Assembly: GCA_002310195.1 (NCBI GenBank)
Contig: DBYS01000011.1
Location: 116,726 to 166,908, forward strand
Length of the DNA stretch: 50,183 nucleotides
Origin: Bacteroidales bacterium UBA1180
GTDB lineage: Bacteria > Bacteroidota > Bacteroidia > Bacteroidales > Paludibacteraceae
Direction: 5' to 3'
Below, in pieces: positions 35,879 to 43,667 of the stretch (positions within the stretch are counted from its first letter, which is position 1; every line of letters starts with the position of its first letter). The notes below the pieces were generated by a model. The model was not told the origin of the DNA. It saw only the letters and a program-made list of their open reading frames with translations, and searched no databases. Position numbers and translations under genes: made by a program.

Positions 35879-36829
35879 TTATTGATGTAACAAAGTTTTA
35901 ACAAACTGTTCGGCATTGAAGGGCTGCAGATCGGTCATCTGTTCGCCGAGCCCGATGTACCGCACGGGTATCTTGAACTGGTCGGATATGCCGAGCACCA
36001 CTCCCCCCTTGGCCGTGCCGTCGAGCTTGGTGATGGCGAGCGAACTGACCTGTGTGGCAGCAGTGAACTGCTTGGCTTGCTCAAAGGCGTTCTGGCCCGT
36101 CGAACCGTCGAGCACAAGCATCACATCGTGCGGTGCACCCGGGATGACCTTCTGCATCACGTTCTTGATCTTCGTAAGCTCGTTCATCAAGTTGATCTTG
36201 TTGTGCAACCGTCCGGCGGTGTCGATGATCACCACATCCGCGCCGTTGGCCTTGGCGGACTGCAGGGTGTCGAACGCCACCGACGCAGGATCGGAACCCT
36301 GCTGCTGCTTGATTACCGGCACACCGACGCGCTCACCCCAGATGCACAGCTGCTCCACAGCCGCAGCACGGAAGGTGTCGGCTGCACCGAGATAGACCTT
36401 CTTACCCGCCTGCTTGTACATATACGCGAGTTTGCCGATGGTGGTGGTCTTGCCTACACCATTAACGCCTACAACCATGATCACATACGGATCGCCATCT
36501 GCCACCTTGGCCTCTTCGGCCGAGTGATCGTTCTCGGCGAGCAGGGCGCAGGTCTCTTCAACGAGCAATGCTTGCAGCTCAGAGGTGCCGACGTACTTGT
36601 CGCGTTTCACACGATCCTGTATGCGCTCGATGATGCGCAACGTGGTCTCCACGCCTACATCGGAGGTGATGAGCGCCTCTTCGAGGTCGTCGAGCACATC
36701 ATCGTCGATAGTTGAACGACCGGCTATAGCATGCCCTATCTTGCTGAGCACCGAAGCGTTGGACTGCTTGAGTCCTTTGTCTAATGTTTCCTGTTTGGTT
36801 TTGCCACCGAATAGTCCGAAAAAAGCCAT
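35879..36829 (-). CDS. ftsY: Signal recognition particle receptor FtsY
   Basis: A 316-residue SRP GTPase that docks ribosome-SRP complexes at the inner membrane. It has a short N domain (LKQSNASVLSKIGHAI to about 100) and the G domain with G1 GVNGVGKTT (121-129), the insertion-box DTFRAAAVEQL, DTAGR and TKLDGTAKGG. The acidic A domain of enterobacterial FtsY is absent, as is usual in this phylum. A 104-bp gap with two small hairpins precedes it and no clear promoter was found there. Confidence 0.96.
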   Translation of the reverse strand: MAFFGLFGGKTKQETLDKGLKQSNASVLSKIGHAIAGRSTIDDDVLDDLEEALITSDVGVETTLRIIERIQDRVKRDKYVGTSELQALLVEETCALLAENDHSAEEAKVADGDPYVIMVVGVNGVGKTTTIGKLAYMYKQAGKKVYLGAADTFRAAAVEQLCIWGERVGVPVIKQQQGSDPASVAFDTLQSAKANGADVVIIDTAGRLHNKINLMNELTKIKNVMQKVIPGAPHDVMLVLDGSTGQNAFEQAKQFTAATQVSSLAITKLDGTAKGGVVLGISDQFKIPVRYIGLGEQMTDLQPFNAEQFVKTLLHQ

Positions 36830-36876
36830 AAATACATTTACGATTTAGTTATTTATTACCATTTTGTCATTTGTTT

Positions 36877-36914
36877 GTGTCCCGAGAAAAGGAGGACACT
36901 CCATGCCGATGGAG
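36877..36914 (-). terminator. Two adjacent small hairpins between the T9SS cargo gene and ftsY
   Basis: GTGTCC/GGACAC (36877-36882 with 36894-36899) and CTCCAT/ATGGAG (36899-36904 with 36909-36914) form back-to-back 6-bp stems. No T-tract follows on the minus strand, so they may stabilise an mRNA end rather than terminate. Confidence 0.35.
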
Positions 36915-36933
36915 GGATATACTGTTATATTAT

Positions 36934-39402
36934 TTAATAAACCACAATCTTCGCTGTATGAGTAAGGTTGCCGGAAGTGATACGCAGCAGATAAATGCCT
37001 TGCATCGTTGGCATAGTTAGTGTGCTTTGTTCGTTGGTCAAGACTTCGCAACTGACTACTCCGCCGGTCAGAGTAAGCAGCGATGCTTGTGCACTGCCGG
37101 CAAACGCCTTGCGGACAGTAACCTTTCCTCCGGCAACTACATGCGTAGGATAGACAGTCATACCGTCAAGCGTTATATCCTCGATGGCCGCAGTTTTACG
37201 GGACTCGGGGAAGTCGTTGAACGTGTGTGCGCAGAATTGTTCATCTGTGCCGTCCATGCGTGTAGCCACGCAGTGATAAAGGTCGGTTGTTCCCTCCATT
37301 GGCGTAGAGCCGGTATATAGGCGTTGAAGGGTTTCACCGAGCAGGATATTGCCGTTTTTGTACCACTGATATGTAGCATATATGCTGTCGCCGTTGTTGA
37401 CAAACAGTACATTATCCCATTTGCGGAATATTCGCCCTTCGGTGCAAGGATTGTATGTCTGCACCTCGAACACTTGTTGGATACGTACCGAACGGGTGGC
37501 ACTGCTTACTGCACGGAACTGAATATCATCCAACGCAAAATCATTGCCTGTGCTCAGTTTGTTCGTATTGAGATTGATCACGGAGATTGTTACACTCGCT
37601 GCATCGGCATCAGCAAGGAACGTGGCCGAGCACTGGTGCCAGCGGTTGTTACGGAAATCAGAACTATTGAGATCCAGCGGTTCACCTAACTTCTTGGTTT
37701 GGCCGTTATACTCAATCTGGAACTGCAACTTGGCGGCATTATCCATCTCGCCGTAGTTGTTGATGTTCGCAGCCCAGAACGAGAATAGATACGTTGTACC
37801 TTTCTGCAGTTTGAGGTTCGGATTGTTACCGGTCACTGCATACCACGCCTTCTTATCAGATATGCCATCGGAGGCGGCATCGAACAGGGCAAAGAAACTG
37901 CCTTCGCGAGCCGTTACTTTGGCATAGGTAGGTGCAAAATTATTGGCGTCCTGCACAACAGCGAAGCCGTTGTTCGCACCGCTATGGGAAGCATAATAGT
38001 CCACCTGTGACGAGGCATTGCTGAACTTGCCCCAATAATTGTAGGCACTGATTGCAGATGGCTGGCCGACTGTTCCATAATCAAAATCGTCTTCGTATCC
38101 ACCGTTACTCATCAGGTCATCCATCGTACCAGCCGGCGGATTGAACTCGCGATAGGTGTATCGTGTTGTGTTCGGTTCGTCGTAAGCGACAGACGTCTGC
38201 GCTCCCTGCATGTCGGGCTGCTCCACTCCGTCAATATACCATTTATGCTCGTTGGAGTAGTTTGCGCCTGCCGGATTAAGCGGTGTCGTTTCGCCGAACG
38301 GCACATTGATATGCGTTACAACGATACCTTGTGTAGCATTGGGAATGGTAAATGTCTTTGTTCTGCTGCAACTGCTTTTTCCCGTGAACTTTGCCGTGGC
38401 TGTAGTTGTCTTGCCATTAGTGGTTGCTGCTTTGAGTCCGGGGATGGAGAATGTTTGCGGACTCTTGGCATCAGCGGCTTTGATCGTTGTGGATTTGCCG
38501 TCACATGTGACAACCAGATCGCCATTCGGTTCACCGAACGCAACCATGCCGTCAAGGGTATAGGTCGTATCGTTGGCATTGACCTCTGAGCAAGCAACCT
38601 CAAATGCTGTGATCGTGCAATCAAGGTCACATCCCGAGGCATCGGGGGTCAGCTTGATCAGTCGCCGTCCGGCAGCCTTTGCGGAATGCAGATAATAATA
38701 CACCGTCCCGGACGAAGGCAGGATATTACCTTGTATATCTTTGTCTTTCTCACCGTCACGGGCACTGCCTGCATAACCGTCAACCGAAGTCCATGTATTG
38801 CCGTCAGCGCTCATGTACCAGCCATGACACTGCACGCTGGCATAGTCATAGGTCTTCTTGTCAGCACTTAGCTTGACATGCAACGAATACGGTCCGCCCA
38901 AGGCAGACGAACAGATATGAATATCCTCGGCTGTTACCGATTTGGCAAAGTAACCTATCTTTGCCGTAGATGGAGCATAAGTCAGCCAATCAGCACTCGC
39001 GGCACCACTACCCACCCAGAACTGGCTGATGTAATTGCGGTCGATGCCGTCGCCATTGGGAATAGGAAGATTACCTGTTTGGTTATACTTGTCATTCCAA
39101 CTTGCGGCTTTACTGCCACGTACAATGATGCAACTATCAATATCTCCGGCAGGCATATCACCACTATATAGATAGCCTGCTTCAACGGATAACGTCACCC
39201 ACTTTCCATTGTCATTGCCCTTCCATATCCATAAAGATATTTTTGCTCCATCATTCGCCCAATTGAAGCCTCCGTTTCCGCTATGGAATGACTGATCGGC
39301 ATTGACATAGATCTTTTCCCCTTGCTCAAACTGACGGGCATACACTGAGCCGGACAGCACGCACAGAGCCAGCAGGATAATGATATGTTTGTCTATTCTC
39401 AT
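36934..39402 (-). CDS. Secreted T9SS cargo protein with type A sorting domain
   Basis: An 822-residue exported protein with a signal peptide (IIILLALCVLSGSVYA). The last 85 residues form a type A T9SS sorting domain: GMTVYPTHVVAGGKVTV, LTLTGGVVSCEVL, and the terminal MQGIYLLRITSGNLTHTAKIVVY. Such domains guide cargo through the SprA pore and are then removed or linked to surface lipopolysaccharide. The rest is not recognised: several beta-rich parts, including a jelly-roll-like stretch (about 430-640, NGGYEDDFDYGT to FALDDIQFRAV) that may bind carbohydrate. It lies 18 bp after the OmpA-family gene, suggesting joint expression. Confidence 0.82.
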   Translation of the reverse strand: MRIDKHIIILLALCVLSGSVYARQFEQGEKIYVNADQSFHSGNGGFNWANDGAKISLWIWKGNDNGKWVTLSVEAGYLYSGDMPAGDIDSCIIVRGSKAASWNDKYNQTGNLPIPNGDGIDRNYISQFWVGSGAASADWLTYAPSTAKIGYFAKSVTAEDIHICSSALGGPYSLHVKLSADKKTYDYASVQCHGWYMSADGNTWTSVDGYAGSARDGEKDKDIQGNILPSSGTVYYYLHSAKAAGRRLIKLTPDASGCDLDCTITAFEVACSEVNANDTTYTLDGMVAFGEPNGDLVVTCDGKSTTIKAADAKSPQTFSIPGLKAATTNGKTTTATAKFTGKSSCSRTKTFTIPNATQGIVVTHINVPFGETTPLNPAGANYSNEHKWYIDGVEQPDMQGAQTSVAYDEPNTTRYTYREFNPPAGTMDDLMSNGGYEDDFDYGTVGQPSAISAYNYWGKFSNASSQVDYYASHSGANNGFAVVQDANNFAPTYAKVTAREGSFFALFDAASDGISDKKAWYAVTGNNPNLKLQKGTTYLFSFWAANINNYGEMDNAAKLQFQIEYNGQTKKLGEPLDLNSSDFRNNRWHQCSATFLADADAASVTISVINLNTNKLSTGNDFALDDIQFRAVSSATRSVRIQQVFEVQTYNPCTEGRIFRKWDNVLFVNNGDSIYATYQWYKNGNILLGETLQRLYTGSTPMEGTTDLYHCVATRMDGTDEQFCAHTFNDFPESRKTAAIEDITLDGMTVYPTHVVAGGKVTVRKAFAGSAQASLLTLTGGVVSCEVLTNEQSTLTMPTMQGIYLLRITSGNLTHTAKIVVY

Positions 39403-39420
39403 GATACAATGATTTTCGGG

Positions 39421-41085
39421 TTATTCAACAATAATGATTTCCACGCGTCTATCGAGCGATATATTGTTATCCACCCTCTCGGCGTTCGCCACGCGCGCGC
39501 CGTAGTTCTTCACCTCCAGTTGCGGTTCGGGTATACCGAGTGACACGAGGTAGTTCTTCACCGCTGTAGCACGATTGAGTGCCAAGCGCTCGTTGTACTC
39601 CGATTGTCCTTCCTCAGAAGCATGCCCGCCAATGATAATGTGGTTAGGCACCTCTTTGAGGATAGCATAGATATCGCGCAGGTACTTCTTGGACTTGCTA
39701 TTGAGACTGTAACTATCGAAGGCAAAGTAAATCTTGTTGAGTTTATCCACCTTCTTTTGGATAACTTTGATCTCCAGTTTGGGTGCACGATGGAACGTAT
39801 CGATTCGCTCCACCGTCTCGGTCTCCATACGTTCCACGGTTCGCAGCGTTGTATCTGCACGGTAGAAATAGTCGAAACTCTGCTCGGTATGCGACTTGGG
39901 TTTGTCGAAGTGATGCCAATGCAGACCAATCTTCAGCCCTACAGCCCACGGATAGGTTCTCCCCTGTCGCAGTGAGGTGGCATACAAGCCTTTGTACTCA
40001 TCCATGAACGTTGACGGTCCTACCCGCTGATCGGGCCCCCAACCGAAAGGTGGAGCATCTTCGCCCGCATCCTCGGGCAGATATTGCGAGATAGCCGTCT
40101 GCGAAACGATATTGTTCGGCGTGAAATGCCCATAGAAGCCAATCATCATATCCAACTGGCGGTTGAGGTTAACCAAGGCGCCGACCTCTGCAAACACGGT
40201 TGCCATAGGTTTGACATCCATCTTACCTTGTGCTGTGGGTTTGGATATATACAATGCGGGGTCGTCTGTGTTTCGAGCATACTCATGATCAGCCATGCCG
40301 TCGAGCGTCAGTCCCCACTTAGGATACACACCGTAATGCTCGACATCGCCTTCCACCAATCGGTACTTCTGCGCTACAGCAAACGCCGGGGCTATACCCA
40401 ATGCGCCGAAGAACCCCACTTCGCCCTCATCGTTCCACCATTGCGTCTGCAACGAAACGGGAACTGCCACGTTGTACAGGCTCGCACGTTCCTTCCACCC
40501 ATACACGCGTGCTGTGTGGTTGTAATGCGGCTCGCCGTTGGTATCAATGCGATCCAGGAACACAAAATCCGTGTACTCCATACCGTTAGCCAGCGAGGCG
40601 ACAGACGAGAGATTCTCAAACCACAATCCCGCACCAATGCCCCAGTTCGGGTGGAAGAAGTATGCGTACTGCACCTGCGCACGGGCAGTGGCAAAACCTG
40701 TGACCTTGCCACCGTGATTCTCGTCAAGCTTGAAGCCTATCGAACCGTATCCGCCGCCTATGTACGCCTGCACATAGTGCCCTTTCCTGTTCGTGGAATC
40801 GGCGTACGTGATGATCGTGTCAATACGGGGAATACTGTCCTCACTGTAACGGACAACACGGATTGTATCGATATAGGTATGAATCAACTTCGTCGTGACG
40901 CGCACGAGGCTGTCACTCGACGCCGTTACTTGCGGAAGTGTCTCACGCTGCTCCTGACGGTCAGTAACAAACGGCTGAGGCATACGGAACTCCTCACGCA
41001 CGTTGGCAGGGGCGTCCGCCCTACTCTGACCTGCCAATAGCAAGACAGCTATAACAAGTAACGTACTATGTAGATGATGTTTCAT
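39421..41085 (-). CDS. OmpA-family outer-membrane protein
   Basis: A 554-residue envelope protein. After the signal peptide (STLLVIAVLLLAGQSRA) comes a spacer, then a probable membrane beta-barrel (GHYVQAYIGGGYGSIGFKL to AVGLKIGLHWHHF), and finally a C-terminal OmpA peptidoglycan-binding domain (KIYFAFDSYSLNSKSKKYL, GGHASEEGQSEYNERLALNRA, SLDRRVEIIIVE). It anchors the outer membrane to the cell wall. It heads a two-gene group with the T9SS cargo protein. PorE or related T9SS partners also carry OmpA domains, but the large barrel makes this a general OmpA-like porin. Confidence 0.85.
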   Translation of the reverse strand: MKHHLHSTLLVIAVLLLAGQSRADAPANVREEFRMPQPFVTDRQEQRETLPQVTASSDSLVRVTTKLIHTYIDTIRVVRYSEDSIPRIDTIITYADSTNRKGHYVQAYIGGGYGSIGFKLDENHGGKVTGFATARAQVQYAYFFHPNWGIGAGLWFENLSSVASLANGMEYTDFVFLDRIDTNGEPHYNHTARVYGWKERASLYNVAVPVSLQTQWWNDEGEVGFFGALGIAPAFAVAQKYRLVEGDVEHYGVYPKWGLTLDGMADHEYARNTDDPALYISKPTAQGKMDVKPMATVFAEVGALVNLNRQLDMMIGFYGHFTPNNIVSQTAISQYLPEDAGEDAPPFGWGPDQRVGPSTFMDEYKGLYATSLRQGRTYPWAVGLKIGLHWHHFDKPKSHTEQSFDYFYRADTTLRTVERMETETVERIDTFHRAPKLEIKVIQKKVDKLNKIYFAFDSYSLNSKSKKYLRDIYAILKEVPNHIIIGGHASEEGQSEYNERLALNRATAVKNYLVSLGIPEPQLEVKNYGARVANAERVDNNISLDRRVEIIIVE

Positions 41086-41101
41086 GGCATTATGGGTTGA
41101 T

Positions 41102-41122
41102 AGTCAGCCACAATAGCTGACT
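41102..41122 (-). terminator. Hairpin between the SpoIID-like and OmpA-family genes
   Basis: AGTCAGC (41102-41108) and GCTGACT (41116-41122) form a 7-bp stem with a 7-nt loop, starting at the stop codon of the SpoIID-like gene on the minus strand. The lack of a following T-tract makes strong termination unlikely. Confidence 0.35.
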
Positions 41123-42225
41123 TATACTATCTTTTTCAATTGTGCGCCGGGGAAGTAATGAGTGAGTATCTGCTCATACGTCATTCCCTTGTCAGCCATC
41201 ACGGCTGCACCAATCTGGCACAGGCCTACACCGTGCCCCCAGCCTTTGCCACGCAGCACGAAATCCGAGCCGTCACGCTCGACATCGAACGCCGAACTGT
41301 ACAGATGCGAGCAGCTGAGCCACTTGCGGATCTCAAGCTCCTTGCCGACGATCATCCTGTGCTTGCTGCCGATGATCTCCAACTCGTAGATCCTTCCGCT
41401 CGGACCGCGCTTAACGGGTTTGAGTTCCAGTATATCGCCGAAATCAATTCCCGAGCGCTCGCGAATAATAGCCACCAGTTCGTCAGCCGTGTAACGTACT
41501 GTCCAGCGGTAGAAATCCTGCGTCTCCTGGTCGTAGTTGTTCAGCACCTGGCTCAACACGCGTTTGTCGTTCGTATTGCAGTACGGACACTCCACGCTTT
41601 CCAAGTAACGGTAGTGGTGCGGTGCCCAAGCATTCTCAAAGAGCTCCGTGCGTCCGCCGCAAGCCTTGTAGAACCGCGTATCACAAATCGCATTATTGTC
41701 CGTCGGGTCAACGAGTACCATGCCGCGCGTAGCTTCCACAGCCGCACGCACACGAGCCGCTGCCTCAGGATGAGCATCACGGCGGGTGATCCCTTCGTAA
41801 CGCTGGCAATGATCATCGGCACACACGTCAAAACCCACATGGGCATCCCTTTCGTACCAGACTATTCGTCGTTCGGGAGTGTCCATGTAGCCGTCTTTCT
41901 CCGTCGCAAGCGGGGTATTCATCATCGGCCGCAGCAGCCACGAACGCGAAATAACGGCATGTGCCTTCAGCAATTCGAGCGACGAGGTGGCACTCATCTC
42001 CGATGTGATAACCGAACTCAGGTAATCCTCCACATCCAGGGTGTTGATGGCGGTCTGCGTGCCGTCACCGTTGTCGCGGATCTCCATCGTGCCCTCAAAC
42101 AGTTGGTCCTCCGTTCGATCCCAATGGAATCCTATGCCGATACGCACATCGTGCAGCAACACCCCGTCCGGGCGTTGCTCGCACGATATATGCGGTGCGG
42201 TCATTATACCTACGCGTACGTTCAT
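41122..42225 (-). CDS. SpoIID/LytB-domain protein
   Basis: A 367-residue protein with the SpoIID fold: LDVEDYLSSVITSEMSATSSLELLKAHAVISRSW, where the Glu of SEM is the catalytic position of lytic transglycosylases of this family, and the terminal GKGWGHGVGLCQIGAAVMADKGMTYEQILTHYFPG. SpoIID cleaves peptidoglycan glycan strands that lack stem peptides. No signal peptide is seen, so a cytoplasmic site acting on imported fragments is possible. The start at 42225 (MNVRVGIM) is chosen over an earlier in-frame ATG because it gives a 4-bp ATGA overlap with the upstream glycosyltransferase. Confidence 0.85.
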   Translation of the reverse strand: MNVRVGIMTAPHISCEQRPDGVLLHDVRIGIGFHWDRTEDQLFEGTMEIRDNGDGTQTAINTLDVEDYLSSVITSEMSATSSLELLKAHAVISRSWLLRPMMNTPLATEKDGYMDTPERRIVWYERDAHVGFDVCADDHCQRYEGITRRDAHPEAAARVRAAVEATRGMVLVDPTDNNAICDTRFYKACGGRTELFENAWAPHHYRYLESVECPYCNTNDKRVLSQVLNNYDQETQDFYRWTVRYTADELVAIIRERSGIDFGDILELKPVKRGPSGRIYELEIIGSKHRMIVGKELEIRKWLSCSHLYSSAFDVERDGSDFVLRGKGWGHGVGLCQIGAAVMADKGMTYEQILTHYFPGAQLKKIV

Positions 42226-43646
42226 TGCTTCTTGTTCATTGCGATGCGTGCCTTGAGTTCCCACGTACGAATACGATCCTTGTAAAAGTTGTTGTTGTTC
42301 ATCGCTACAAGATCGCAGTTCGCATCGGAGTTGTCGTCCCAGCGGCGGCAGTTATACACCACGTCATAGATTCGGCCGATTTGGTACTCGCGGCTCACGC
42401 GCAGACCAACGGCATAATCCTCGCCGTACTTCGTGGTCGGGAAGTTAATCTGACGCAGCATCGGCGTGTAGAACCCGCGCGGCGCACCTAGACCGTTGAT
42501 ACGCAATGCGTTGTTCCGGCCGTTGTCGGGCGTCCACTCGCGGTGGTCGATGATGCCCGGAGGCAGGATGTTGCCGTCGAAATCCGTCATTCGGTACGTG
42601 CCTACCACCATCGCGCAGTTCTGCTCGTGGAAGGCATCGATGAACTTCTGCACGGTGTTCTCGTCATAGTACGTGTCATCACTATCAAGCTGGATAGCAA
42701 ACCTTCCGCACTTCGGGTGATGGAGTGCTACGTTCCAGTTGCCGCCTATGGCGTGCCAGCTCTTGTCTTGAGCGATATAGATGAGGTTGTCATATCCCTC
42801 GGCCACAATAGCTTTGATCTTGTCAACCGTACCGTCTTCGCTGTTGTCATCCACTACAATCACGTTGAACTTGTACGGCGCGTTGACCTTCTGGCTCAAC
42901 GCACTGCGGATGGCCGTATCGATCGTGCGCACACGGTTCTTGCAAGGGATAACCACCGATGCCTCGTACTCGAAGTCACCGCCTTTCATATCCACATCCT
43001 TGAAGTTCGGCTCCAGGTATCCGCCTATATCCTTCAGGTGACGTGTCACGGCTTTCTCCATCTCAATCTGCACACCGCGGTTCTTGGGGTCAACGTAGTC
43101 GAACAGTTTCTCTCCTGACTTGCGCGTATCAAGCTCAACGTCGTAATACAGATACTCGTTGATATGCTCCAGCGCACCTTTCTGGCTGACCTTCAATCGC
43201 AGGTCATACAGACCGGCGTACTGATAGTCCACGTCCATACGGCTGACTGCTTCCTGCAGAGCCGATGTGCGGTAGAACAGCACCGAACCGAAATCAAAGT
43301 CGTCACGCAGAGCGCCGAGCTGATAATCGATCACCGGAGCGTTCGTACGGACAGTGCCAGACTGATTGAAGTGGTCGGAATAGACCATCGCCGCACCGGT
43401 ATCTTCCATCAGTGCTTCCATTCGCTCTAGGGCGAACAGCACAAACGACAGGTTCGTAAACTTCGTGTAAATCAACGTGTAAGGGGTGTGGCTGTGTGCG
43501 GCCATGAACCGCACGTTCTCCGTCGAACGGATATCCCCTTTGATCTGGTGAACCTCAGCCACCAACTCTTGTTTGCTCAGGTTCTGCAATGTTGCACGTA
43601 CTTGTTGTTCCGACTGAAACGGAACGAAACATGTGATGTTTTTCAT
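42222..43646 (-). CDS. Family 2 glycosyltransferase with degenerate N-terminal repeat
   Basis: A 474-residue cytosolic glycosyltransferase. The GT-A fold is clear in the second half: ASVVIPCKNRVRTIDTAI, VIVVDDNSEDGTVDKI, and IQLDSDDTYYDENTV with the metal-binding DSDD. The first 200 residues look like a second, weakened GT-A domain (RFMAAHSHTPYTLIY, MVYSDHF). The C-terminal block has GEDYAVGLRVSREY, resembling the family's ED catalytic position. The gene lies between the NagB/PIG-L fusion and the SpoIID-like gene, suggesting shared amino-sugar or cell-wall metabolism. The acceptor is unknown. Confidence 0.85.
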   Translation of the reverse strand: MKNITCFVPFQSEQQVRATLQNLSKQELVAEVHQIKGDIRSTENVRFMAAHSHTPYTLIYTKFTNLSFVLFALERMEALMEDTGAAMVYSDHFNQSGTVRTNAPVIDYQLGALRDDFDFGSVLFYRTSALQEAVSRMDVDYQYAGLYDLRLKVSQKGALEHINEYLYYDVELDTRKSGEKLFDYVDPKNRGVQIEMEKAVTRHLKDIGGYLEPNFKDVDMKGGDFEYEASVVIPCKNRVRTIDTAIRSALSQKVNAPYKFNVIVVDDNSEDGTVDKIKAIVAEGYDNLIYIAQDKSWHAIGGNWNVALHHPKCGRFAIQLDSDDTYYDENTVQKFIDAFHEQNCAMVVGTYRMTDFDGNILPPGIIDHREWTPDNGRNNALRINGLGAPRGFYTPMLRQINFPTTKYGEDYAVGLRVSREYQIGRIYDVVYNCRRWDDNSDANCDLVAMNNNNFYKDRIRTWELKARIAMNKKQ

Positions 43647-43667
43647 TATCCTGTGATTTATGTTTTT

